From contig NZ_JACXXJ020000005.1 in assembly GCF_014926405.1 (NCBI RefSeq), positions 191,001-255,000 of the forward strand: a DNA stretch of 64,000 nt, written 5' to 3'. A model generated the notes under the pieces. That model saw nothing but the letters and a program-made list of their open reading frames with translations, searched no databases and was not told the DNA's origin. The position numbers and the translations under genes were made by a program. The DNA is from Agrobacterium vitis (GTDB lineage Bacteria; Pseudomonadota; Alphaproteobacteria; Rhizobiales; Rhizobiaceae). Positions 23,048 to 30,016 of the stretch are shown one piece after another (within the stretch, counting starts at the first letter, position 1; each line of letters starts with the position of its first letter).

Positions 23048-23944
23048 ATGCAGCCGGAACGCGACGATTTCGAGCTGTTTGACGTGCGCGAACCCGAACA
23101 GCATAGCATTCCCTTTGTTTACAATTCCCCCCATAGCGGCAGAGATTATCCACAGGAGTTTCTCGCCCGTTCGCGCCTGGACAGGCTTTCCATCCGCCGT
23201 TCGGAGGATCATTTCGTCGATGAGCTGTTTGCAGCGGCACCCGACCACGGCGCCCCCTTGCTCTACGCGAAATTTCCACGCGCCTATATTGATGTCAATC
23301 GCGAGCCTTATGAGCTCGATCCGAAGATGTTTTCTGGCCCCCTGCCGCCTTACGTCAATGCCCATTCGGTTCGTGTTGCCGGAGGGCTCGGCACCATTGC
23401 GCGGATTGTGGCCGAAAATATGGAAATCTACCGGGAGCGGTTGAGCGTGGAGGAGGGGATTGCCCGGATCGAGACGATCTACAAGCCCTATCACGCCTGC
23501 CTGCGCCGGCTGATTGCCCGCACCCATGCCCGTTTTGGGGCGGCTATTCTGATCGACTGCCATTCGATGCCGGGCAATATTCGGCTGAGCGGCAGCGCCA
23601 TTCGTCCGGATTTCATCATTGGCGACCGATATGGCACCAGTGCTTCGGCAGAACTGACCCATGCCGCCATGCAGGTGCTCAGCGATTTCGGATTTACGGC
23701 GGTGCGCAACAAGCCCTATGCCGGCGGCTTCATCACTGAACATTACGGCCGTCCCGCCAGGGGCCTGCATGCTCTACAGATCGAAATCAACCGCGCACTG
23801 TATGTCGATGAGGCAACATTGGAAAAGCGACCGGATTTCGCCTCGCTTGCAGCGGTGCTGTCGCGGTTCATTGGTCAGATGGCGGAGCTTTCCAAAGGCA
23901 TTGCCACACCCGGCCTCGGCGATGGCGCGCTCGCCGCCGAATAG
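23048..23944 (+). CDS. hutG: N-formylglutamate amidohydrolase family protein
   Basis: 298 aa, matching N-formylglutamate deformylases that release glutamate and formate in one route of histidine degradation. Visible landmarks are VYNSPHSGRDYP near the N-terminus, RIETIYKPYHACLRRL, ILIDCHSMPG and NKPYAGGFITEHYGRP, then LQIEINRALYVDE. The ATG at 23048 is preceded by GAAGGGGTGAG. It is a single plus-strand gene with no other hut genes nearby, so the physiological substrate is not proven and the enzyme could act on another N-acylated amino acid. Confidence 0.85.
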   Translation: MQPERDDFELFDVREPEQHSIPFVYNSPHSGRDYPQEFLARSRLDRLSIRRSEDHFVDELFAAAPDHGAPLLYAKFPRAYIDVNREPYELDPKMFSGPLPPYVNAHSVRVAGGLGTIARIVAENMEIYRERLSVEEGIARIETIYKPYHACLRRLIARTHARFGAAILIDCHSMPGNIRLSGSAIRPDFIIGDRYGTSASAELTHAAMQVLSDFGFTAVRNKPYAGGFITEHYGRPARGLHALQIEINRALYVDEATLEKRPDFASLAAVLSRFIGQMAELSKGIATPGLGDGALAAE

Positions 23945-23945
23945 T

Positions 23946-23990
23946 GCATCGTTCCGAAAAGTGGAAACCGGTTTTCCGATCCTGCGATGC
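23946..23990. repeat. Rhizobial palindromic repeat unit
   Basis: Arms GCATCG (23946-23951) and CGATGC (23985-23990) enclose CCGAAAAGTGGAAACCGG. Read on the minus strand it aligns closely with the unit at 5037-5082 (shared GCATCG, GAAAACCGG, ACTTTTCGG or ACTTTCGG, CGATGC). It lies directly after the hutG stop. Confidence 0.75.
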
Positions 23991-24005
23991 GTGGCGCGAT
24001 AAGGC

Positions 24006-24082
24006 AAAAAAAAACCGCGCTCGAGGCGCGGCAAGTCTAGGGAGGAAACACCCAAGGAGGGTATTTACAGTCGAAAGACTGT
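24006..24082 (-). ncRNA. mmgR: Small RNA of the MmgR / alpha-r8 (Rfam suhB) type
   Basis: A 77-nt minus-strand RNA is predicted from structure. A 5' hairpin ACAGTC-TTTC-GACTGT is followed by a single-stranded section with CCTCCTTGGG and TTTCCTCCC (anti-Shine-Dalgarno-like). The 3' end is a GC-rich terminator CCGCGC-CTCGA-GCGCGG with nine U. Family knowledge: MmgR of Sinorhizobium is a 77-nt RNA affecting polyhydroxybutyrate storage with nitrogen status, and the Rfam suhB family is named for lying next to suhB-like inositol monophosphatase genes. Here the neighbour is a hisN/suhB-like gene, which fits. Identification is from memory of the family, not a database search. Confidence 0.8.
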
Positions 24083-24089
24083 AAGGCGT

Positions 24090-24117
24090 ATCATATTTTG
24101 CATTGCACAAATGTCAA
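24090..24117 (-). promoter_or_regulatory. Sigma-70 type promoter of the small RNA
   Basis: Minus-strand TTGACA (24117-24112) and TATGAT (24095-24090) are 16 bases apart. The -10 box ends 7 bases before the predicted RNA 5' end at 24082. Immediately upstream is a second, partly overlapping inverted motif TGTCAAAATCGACTTGACA. Confidence 0.75.
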
Positions 24118-24297
24118 GTCGATTTTGACATTTTTTTAATCATGATTATTATTTAGGCATTTGCATCAAGGAAATGCTCGAATGGCGTGCAAATCGGCGC
24201 TCTGCCTGTCGTCCTGATAAATTTATGCTGGAGCGAATTCCGATCCGGCGTTTTATGCCGTAAGAAACGTCCACGTTCACCTTATTGAGGAAGCCGC

Positions 24298-25071
24298 ATG
24301 CGCCCCGAGAAGACGTTTTTCGACAGCCTCGCCGAGGCCGCCAAGGCCGAGACACTGCCACGCTTTCGCTCACGGCTGGATGTGGTCAACAAGGATGCGG
24401 GCGGCTATGATCCCGTCACCGAAGGCGATAAGGCAGCGGAAACCGCGATCCGCGCGCTGATCGAGGCAGAGTTTCCCGATCACGGCATTCTGGGCGAGGA
24501 ACATGACAATGTCGGCCTTGGTCGCGATTGTGTCTGGGTGATCGATCCGATCGATGGAACACGGGCGTTTATTTCCGGTCTGCCCACCTGGGGAACGCTG
24601 ATTGGTTTTCAGCAAAACGGCCACGCGGTGATGGGCATGATGGACCAGCCTTTTACCGGCGAGCGTTATTTTGCCGATGGGGAGAAAGCCTGGTACAGCG
24701 GACCTGATGGCCAGCGGCAGATCGCAACGCGGGCCTGCGCTGGTCTCTCGGATGCGGTGCTTTACACCACCTCGCCGGATATTTTTCTGGAAGACGAGCG
24801 GCCGCGTTTCGATGCTGTGCGGGCCAAGGTCCAACTGACGCGCTACGGCGTGGATTGCTATGCCTACGCGCTGCTGGCGGCAGGTTTTGTCGATCTGGTG
24901 ATCGAAACGGGGCTGAAGCCCTACGATGTCGGCGCTCTGATTCCGATTATCGAGCAGGCTGGCGGTATTATCACCACGTGGGAGGGTGAACGGCCGGAAG
25001 CGGGTGGCAAGATCATCGCCGCCAGTTCTGCCGCTGTCTACGAGCAGGCGCGCGCGATTTTGGTCGATTGA
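24298..25071 (+). CDS. hisN: Inositol-monophosphatase-family phosphatase, HisN-type histidinol phosphatase
   Basis: 257-aa Mg2+-dependent, Li-sensitive phosphatase. Metal-binding motifs are DPVTEGDKAAE, GILGEEH and WVIDPIDGTRAFISG, with a C-terminal metal Asp in GLKPYDVGALIPIIEQAGG. The form WVIDPIDGTRAFISGLPTWG is typical of HisN, which dephosphorylates histidinol phosphate in histidine synthesis. Some relatives instead act on inositol phosphates. Start ATG at 24298 follows GAGGAAG. The sRNA at 24006-24082 is divergent from it, an arrangement also seen in other Rhizobiales. Confidence 0.85.
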   Translation: MRPEKTFFDSLAEAAKAETLPRFRSRLDVVNKDAGGYDPVTEGDKAAETAIRALIEAEFPDHGILGEEHDNVGLGRDCVWVIDPIDGTRAFISGLPTWGTLIGFQQNGHAVMGMMDQPFTGERYFADGEKAWYSGPDGQRQIATRACAGLSDAVLYTTSPDIFLEDERPRFDAVRAKVQLTRYGVDCYAYALLAAGFVDLVIETGLKPYDVGALIPIIEQAGGIITTWEGERPEAGGKIIAASSAAVYEQARAILVD

Positions 25072-25131
25072 TCGCCACCGGTGTCCATGAATTTCCATGG
25101 CCACCGGTAGCATTCTATTGGGTCGTTGTGT

Positions 25132-26181
25132 TTAGCCAAGCACTGCGACTTTGCTTTCGATGGCTTGGATTTCGTTGGGAACGTCGCCCTGCTGCTCGGA
25201 CATCTTTAGGCTGGCATGGAACGGACATCCGGCAAATTTCGGATCGTCCTTGTAGAGCGAAACGTAATGCTCTGGAAACGCCTTATCGAGGGCTCGGATG
25301 CCGGCTTTGATGTCTGCCTTTTCATCCTTGTTCAGCTTGTCGCGTGATTCGATATAGCTTTCCGTCGGATCGTCCAGTTGGGTTTCCAGATACCAGAAAA
25401 TCAGGCCCATCAATTTGGGTAGAACCTCCTGCGCCATCGGATAGGCAGGTTCGATCTGCATGGTCTCAAGGGTCGTGGGCAGCGACAGGGAGCGGATGAG
25501 TTGGTGCCCGAGCCAATGCATTTCCTTGGGGAAAAAGCGGAAGACGAATTGTTCGTGAATCGCTGTCGTGATCAGGTTGCCGCGCTCGGGCTTGGGCCTG
25601 TCCATCTTTTCTATCGTCTCGCAATAGGTGATCAGCCCCGCGAAATCCTCGGGATAGCCATGCAGCGGCTGATTGTTCTCGGCAACGAACAGCTTGGACA
25701 TTTCCAGCCAGAACCGATGGGCGGCGATCTGTTCCTTTTCCGAAAACCCTGGCAGCCCCATGCGCAAGCGCAGGCGATGCATGGTTACCGCTGTGAAGGC
25801 ACACGTGTAAATATAATCTTCATTGTAGGAAAACGCACCCGGATATTGCCTTGCCCAATAGGCATGCAGGTTGTTAATGCCCTCGACCGATTTCTTGGTC
25901 CGCTCATCATGCGGACCATAAAACCACCACAGGGCATTGGCGCTGCCGGTCTGCTCGACCCGGCTGGTAGAGCGATCCACCACCTTGCCGCCATCCTCGC
26001 GCCACACCACTTGCGCGCCCCATTCCGACACGACGAAATTCGGAAAGGTCAGTGCATAGATGAAATTCTGCATGAAGTCGTTGAGGCCATAGCTGCTCGA
26101 CAGCCGCCAGATCCGCACATAGTCCTTCTCCGGATCCAGAGATTGGATTTCGTTCTGGATCCATTTCTTAGGCGCATTCAT
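25132..26181 (-). CDS. Conserved hypothetical protein, possibly MpaB-like (DUF2236)
   Basis: 349 aa with no signal peptide. The middle part (YNEDYIYTCAFTAVTMHRL, then a helix with FWLEMSKLF and HGYPEDFAGLITYCE) resembles the MpaB/latex-clearing oxygenase-like DUF2236 domain in spacing and motifs, but I am not certain. In that family a histidine binds heme or metal; His in TMHRLRLRM is a candidate. The ATG at 26181 has an excellent GGGAGGAG ribosome site, so it is certainly a real gene. It is a lone minus-strand gene; neighbours do not suggest a pathway. Confidence 0.6.
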   Translation of the reverse strand: MNAPKKWIQNEIQSLDPEKDYVRIWRLSSSYGLNDFMQNFIYALTFPNFVVSEWGAQVVWREDGGKVVDRSTSRVEQTGSANALWWFYGPHDERTKKSVEGINNLHAYWARQYPGAFSYNEDYIYTCAFTAVTMHRLRLRMGLPGFSEKEQIAAHRFWLEMSKLFVAENNQPLHGYPEDFAGLITYCETIEKMDRPKPERGNLITTAIHEQFVFRFFPKEMHWLGHQLIRSLSLPTTLETMQIEPAYPMAQEVLPKLMGLIFWYLETQLDDPTESYIESRDKLNKDEKADIKAGIRALDKAFPEHYVSLYKDDPKFAGCPFHASLKMSEQQGDVPNEIQAIESKVAVLG

Positions 26182-26399
26182 AATCTTTCTCCTCCCAGAA
26201 AAAGCAAAGCGGGCGCTGACGGTCCGCGCCCATTCTCGCTAAACAATACGAATATGTACATTATTGATGTTCTGAATTCTGTCAATTCGGATCGGTCGCC
26301 AGCGATAAAAATGTCTTAAGCAATGCCAGGAGAAGGCTTTGGAAGCCGTGTGGGATTATCGGCGATGATTGAGAGACGCGCAGGGGCGGAGGGGCTGTG

Positions 26400-27407
26400 T
26401 CAAAGACCGACGAGTTCTGCCTCGCCTTCGATCTGCATCGGGTCGCTGCCGGGAATGAAGGCATGGATGGCGGCAAGCGCCTGTTCGCGGTAGCGGTCTT
26501 GCTCCTGTAAAACCTCATGGCGGGCGCCGGGAATAGACAGCAATTGCGCGGCTCGGAAATGCCGGGCCAGGTGTTCCTGTGCGCTAAAGGGCACGACGCC
26601 GTCCAGCATCGGGGCGAGCAACAGGGTGGGAATGGTGATCCCCGTCAGATGGGCGGGATCGTTGACCCGCCGGATGGCTTTTGCGCATTCATGCAGCCAA
26701 CGGGCCGAAGGCGCACTGATCGACAACTCCGGCACGGCGGCAAAAATTGCCATATTGCGGTCGAAGCGGGCGGCATCCGAGGTCAGGACATTGGTGGCGA
26801 AGGTGTGCGGCTTGCTGGCTGATGACAAGGGACGGTTGCCAAGTCCGAGCGTTGATGCCAGCTGCGCCAGCGCGAACACCTTTGCCGCTGACAGGGCTTC
26901 GCCATGCAGGCCGACAAAGGGGGCTGACAGGACCAGCCGGGAAATGCGCCCGGACAGCCGTGGTGCTGCGGCAAGGGCGATCAATCCACCGGTGGAATGG
27001 GCGATCATCGAGAACGGCAGGCGACAATCCGGCAGCACGACCTGTTCCAGGAACTGCTCCAGATCCCGCTCATAATCGGAAAAGCGCTGGACATGGCCCC
27101 AGCGTTTCTCCTTATCCCCTCTGGGTTTTGAGGACTTTTGCAGAAGTGTCCAGTCGGACAGGCCTTGGCCGCGCAGGTCGAAGGTAGCGACCCAGAGACC
27201 CGCTGCTGTCAGGTCGCGGATGGTTTCAAAATATTTCTCGATGGATTCGCTGCGGCCATGCACCAGCACGACCGTGCCTTTGGCCGGGCTGATATCGCTC
27301 TTGAAAATCGCATAGCGCAGGCGAAGGCCGTCGTAACTGGTGAAAAAGCCGGCGTGATGATTGTCGGGAATGGGATTGCCGTCCACGGCATGAAGCACGC
27401 TATCCAT
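26400..27407 (-). CDS. pldB: Alpha/beta hydrolase, lysophospholipase-like
   Basis: 335-aa serine hydrolase. The oxyanion region is VVLVHGRSES, the nucleophile elbow is IAHSTGG, the acid is probably Asp in LLLAPMLDGVVPF and the His is in PGARHEVLQEQD. This layout fits the PldB/monoacylglycerol lipase branch, which removes acyl chains from lysophospholipids or monoglycerides; the substrate is inferred. The family-like segment GQGLSDWTLLQKSSKPRGDK is present. ATG at 27407 follows AAAGGCAAGG. A candidate promoter (TTGACC, then AATATG 17 bases on) lies in the 60 bases upstream, after the terminator of the small transcript at 27480-27532. Confidence 0.85.
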   Translation of the reverse strand: MDSVLHAVDGNPIPDNHHAGFFTSYDGLRLRYAIFKSDISPAKGTVVLVHGRSESIEKYFETIRDLTAAGLWVATFDLRGQGLSDWTLLQKSSKPRGDKEKRWGHVQRFSDYERDLEQFLEQVVLPDCRLPFSMIAHSTGGLIALAAAPRLSGRISRLVLSAPFVGLHGEALSAAKVFALAQLASTLGLGNRPLSSASKPHTFATNVLTSDAARFDRNMAIFAAVPELSISAPSARWLHECAKAIRRVNDPAHLTGITIPTLLLAPMLDGVVPFSAQEHLARHFRAAQLLSIPGARHEVLQEQDRYREQALAAIHAFIPGSDPMQIEGEAELVGL

Positions 27408-27473
27408 GGCCTTGCCTTTCCAAGCACAATCTTCAGTTTTCCATATCGCATATTTGCGCGGACCGAAATCGGG

Positions 27474-27572
27474 TCAAGGAAAAAAGCCGCCCATTGCTTC
27501 AAGACGATTGGGCTTCAAGACAAATGGGCGGCAACAGGCACTGAAGACGCAGGGACGATATTCTTCAGTCAC
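27474..27572 (-). CDS. Candidate 32-codon small ORF, Cys-rich
   Basis: GTG start at 27572 with AGGAG eight bases upstream, stop TGA at 27476-27474. The peptide begins TEEYRPCVFSACCRP, has three Cys, and ends EAMGGFFP. The second half of the ORF is also an intrinsic terminator on the same strand (27480-27532), with the stop codon just past the U-run. So either the RNA is a small transcript whose hairpin is also coding, or the ORF is chance and the RNA is non-coding. I recognise no family. It was found by reading the gap upstream of pldB. Confidence 0.4.
   Translation of the reverse strand: MTEEYRPCVFSACCRPFVLKPNRLEAMGGFFP
27480..27532 (-). terminator. Intrinsic terminator of a small minus-strand transcript
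   Basis: On the minus strand GCCGCCCATT (27532-27523) pairs perfectly with AATGGGCGGC (27495-27486) and is followed by six U (27485-27480). The loop holds two direct copies of GTCTTGAAG (27521-27513 and 27505-27497), unusual for a plain terminator. It lies upstream of pldB, so it ends a separate transcript. Confidence 0.7.
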
Positions 27573-27692
27573 CAGGATCACTCCTGATAGGCTGACGCTA
27601 GTGTGGCCAAGGTGAACCGATGCCAAACCCGCCATTCATCAAAAATTCAGCCACAAAAAATCGGCCATCACGATGCGTGCATGTCGAGGGGT

Positions 27693-27721
27693 CTTGAACT
27701 CGCAAATCGCCTTTCCCATCT
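27693..27721 (+). promoter_or_regulatory. RpoH (sigma-32) type promoter of hsp20
   Basis: CTTGAA (27693-27698) and CCCATCT (27715-27721) are 16 bases apart, matching the heat-shock sigma consensus CTTGAA...CCCATnT of Alphaproteobacteria. Predicted transcription start is near 27728, exactly where the first leader hairpin begins. Confidence 0.75.
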
Positions 27722-27727
27722 CTTTGT

Positions 27728-27823
27728 TGCGGGCGCCGGAAGGGCCCGCATCATCAGGCAGACACCGCCACATCAGGGGTATCTGCCTTCGTCATTATCG
27801 CAACCGTCGCTTCTCAGGAGGAC
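27728..27823 (+). promoter_or_regulatory. ROSE-type RNA thermometer in the hsp20 leader
   Basis: Three hairpins fill the leader: TGCGGGC/GCCCGCA (27728-27750), GGCAGA/TCTGCC (27757-27787) and a final one hiding the ribosome site (27806-27823). In the last, GTC-G-CTTC pairs with GGAGGAC around a TCA loop, leaving one unpaired G opposite the Shine-Dalgarno pairing. A bulged G in a weak anti-Shine-Dalgarno helix is the hallmark of ROSE elements, which melt with heat and free the ribosome site of rhizobial small heat-shock genes. Confidence 0.75.
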
Positions 27824-27827
27824 ATCT

Positions 27828-28295
27828 ATGCGTCACGTTGATTTTTCCCCGCTCTATCGCTCCACTGTCGGCTTCGACCGCCTGTTCACCATGCTGGACA
27901 GCCTGGGTCAGCCGGATCAGGCCCAGAGCTATCCGCCCTATAATATCGAGCGGACGGGGGACAATACCTACCGGATCACCATGGCCGTTGCCGGCTTCGA
28001 TGAAACCGAACTCAGCATCGAGGCCCATGCGCATGTGCTGGCGGTCAAGGGTGAAAAGGCCCAGGAAGACCAGGCCGAACAGACCGAGTTTCTGTATCGC
28101 GGCATTGCCAAGCGCGGGTTCGAGCGTCGTTTCCAGCTTGCCGACCATGTCGAGGTGACCAATGCCTCGCTGAAGAACGGCCTGCTGCATATCGATCTGC
28201 TGCGCAATATTCCCGAAGCCATGAAGCCGCGCCGCATCGCCATTGCCAGCGAACCGGTCGAGGCGCCCAAGGCCATCGAGTCTCGCGTCGTCTGA
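27828..28295 (+). CDS. Small heat-shock protein, Hsp20 family
   Basis: 155-aa ATP-independent holdase chaperone of the IbpA-like class A group. The N-terminus reads MRHVDFSPLYRSTVGFDR, and the alpha-crystallin domain runs from about residue 38 (YPPYNIERTGDNTYRI) to 130 (LKNGLLHIDLLRNIPE). The C-terminal tail carries KPRRIAI, the I-x-I-like anchor. The ATG at 27828 follows AGGAGG; the longer open frame upstream is leader, not protein. Heat control is expected at two levels, the RpoH-type promoter and the ROSE hairpin. Confidence 0.95.
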   Translation: MRHVDFSPLYRSTVGFDRLFTMLDSLGQPDQAQSYPPYNIERTGDNTYRITMAVAGFDETELSIEAHAHVLAVKGEKAQEDQAEQTEFLYRGIAKRGFERRFQLADHVEVTNASLKNGLLHIDLLRNIPEAMKPRRIAIASEPVEAPKAIESRVV

Positions 28296-28317
28296 TCCGG
28301 GTCTGGAAGACATGAAG

Positions 28318-28342
28318 AAGGGCGGCTTGGGGCCGCCCTTTT
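28318..28342 (+). terminator. Intrinsic terminator of hsp20
   Basis: GGGCGGC (28320-28326) pairs with GCCGCCC (28332-28338) and is followed by TTTT, 22 bases after the hsp20 stop and ahead of the convergent aldolase gene. Confidence 0.85.
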
Positions 28343-28382
28343 GCGTTTGGGGTGTTCGTCGACGCTGTCAGTCTTGAAATGT

Positions 28383-29429
28383 TCACAGGATGTCGAGAAA
28401 CTGATCGACATCCTGCTCTGTCGTGGCAAAGCTTGTTACCAGCCGGATTAGGACATTGTCTTGCCCGACCAATCCGGGCTCATCGCGGGGTGCCAGCCAT
28501 TCGTAGAATTTCGCGCCGCGGGCCTCGGCCTGCCTGGCGGCATCCTTGCCGATCACCGCAAAGACTTCGTTGCTTTCGGTTTGCCAGGCCAGACGGGCCT
28601 TGTTGTTTTTGCTGAGACCGGCGCGCATCCGCTCAGCCATGGCATTGGCGTGGCGGGCCAGATCCAGCCACAGATCATCCTTGAAATAGGCTTCCAGCTG
28701 GGCGGAAACGAAGCGGGTCTTGGAAAACAGCTGCGCCGACCGCTTGCGGATATAGGGCATTTCCTCGGCCATGTCTGGGTTGAAGAACACGATGGCTTCC
28801 ACGCACCAGCAGCCATTCTTGGTGCCACCGAAGGAGAGAATATCGACGCCGCGCTTCCAGGTCATTTCGGCGGGGGTGGCATCCAGCGCCACCAGCGCAT
28901 TGGCAAAACGGGCGCCGTCCATGTGCAGAGGCAGGGATTTGGCGCGGGCAATGGCGCTGATGGTCGAGATCTCGTCCAGTGTATAGATGGTGCCGGCTTC
29001 GGTCGCCTGGGTGATCGTTACCGCCATGGGTCGGCCCTGATGGACGGAAGGCGTGTCAAAGCGCGAGACGGCGGTGTGGAGGGCTGCCGCACTCATCTTG
29101 CCGTCGCCGCCCTCGACCGGATAGAGCCGACTGGCATTTGCCAGATACTCCGGCGCGCCACCTTCATCGGCATTCACATGTGCGTCGAAATGGCAGAAGG
29201 TGACGCCACCGGCCCGCGCCACACTGGCCAGCGCCAGCGAATTGGCCGCCGTGCCGGTGCCAACGAAGAACACCGAGACATCGCGTTCGAAAATCTGGTT
29301 GAAATGCGCTTCGACGCGCCGGTCAAGATCGCTGGTGCCATAGGCGCTGGCATAGCCCGCCGCTTCCTTCATCAGACTTTCGGCAATGGCGGGATGGGCT
29401 CCGGCCCAATTATCGGATGCAAAGAACAT
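28383..29429 (-). CDS. ltaE: Low-specificity L-threonine aldolase
   Basis: 348-aa PLP enzyme of the beta-eliminating lyase fold, splitting threonine or allo-threonine to glycine and acetaldehyde. It has FASDNWAGAHPAI at the start, the cofactor-stacking region HFDAHVNADEGGAPE, the PLP-pyridine Asp in LPLHMDGARFANAL and the Schiff-base Lys in LSFGGTKNGCW near residue 205. Length is normal. The start codon at 29429 has no strong ribosome site but gives MFFASDNWAG, as expected. Single gene convergent with hsp20. Confidence 0.92.
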   Translation of the reverse strand: MFFASDNWAGAHPAIAESLMKEAAGYASAYGTSDLDRRVEAHFNQIFERDVSVFFVGTGTAANSLALASVARAGGVTFCHFDAHVNADEGGAPEYLANASRLYPVEGGDGKMSAAALHTAVSRFDTPSVHQGRPMAVTITQATEAGTIYTLDEISTISAIARAKSLPLHMDGARFANALVALDATPAEMTWKRGVDILSFGGTKNGCWCVEAIVFFNPDMAEEMPYIRKRSAQLFSKTRFVSAQLEAYFKDDLWLDLARHANAMAERMRAGLSKNNKARLAWQTESNEVFAVIGKDAARQAEARGAKFYEWLAPRDEPGLVGQDNVLIRLVTSFATTEQDVDQFLDIL

Positions 29430-30016
29430 GATGGCTTCCTGATTGGCTGTAGCGCTTGTTTATGGCGTGATGGAGACCCTAACGATTTTGCTGCCGTGTT
29501 CAATCCGGCCTAGTCATCCGTCGCGGGCCTGACCGATTATCACCAGCACAATTGTCTTCGTATTCACCGCTCCAGATTGGTTTCCTGCGCAAACACCTCA
29601 ACGGACGAAAGAATCATGCGGCAGATCGCTAAAAAAGACAGATTCTGTCGCGTCATCACCCGGCTTTTTGAGCCGATGGCTTGCGAAGCCGATTTGTTTC
29701 TGCCATATAGATTGCAGAAATAGGTCAATGAAACTGACATATTTTCGGAAATCGAGTGGCAGGTTTTGGTTTTCTAGGCCTTTCGTCCTGGCTCTCTTGC
29801 GCTATACTCACCGGGATATCTGCTTTTGCAGCGGTCGAGAGAAGCTGTGCAGAAAGGTCAGGTTTGTGACCTGTTTTGCACATGGCAAGCGGGGCGCCTT
29901 TAAAATCTGGCCCCTGGTTTGGGCAGCGATAAGCCCCCGTCGGTATTCGATTTTGTCAAATAGCTGTGTGCCGGATCGGATAGTTTCGACCGGACGGTTC
30001 AACTGGAGGGAAAACG
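29430..30016. other. Long leader/promoter region upstream of gltB
   Basis: No gene is supported in this 587-base gap between the divergent ltaE and gltB genes. Two adjacent hairpins, CGGCT-TTTTG-AGCCG and GGCTT-GCG-AAGCC, lie near 29660-29695, and a TATACT hexamer at 29803-29808 is a possible -10 box without a good -35. A 159-codon frame crosses into the gltB start but has implausible composition. The length suggests complex control of gltB. Confidence 0.5.
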
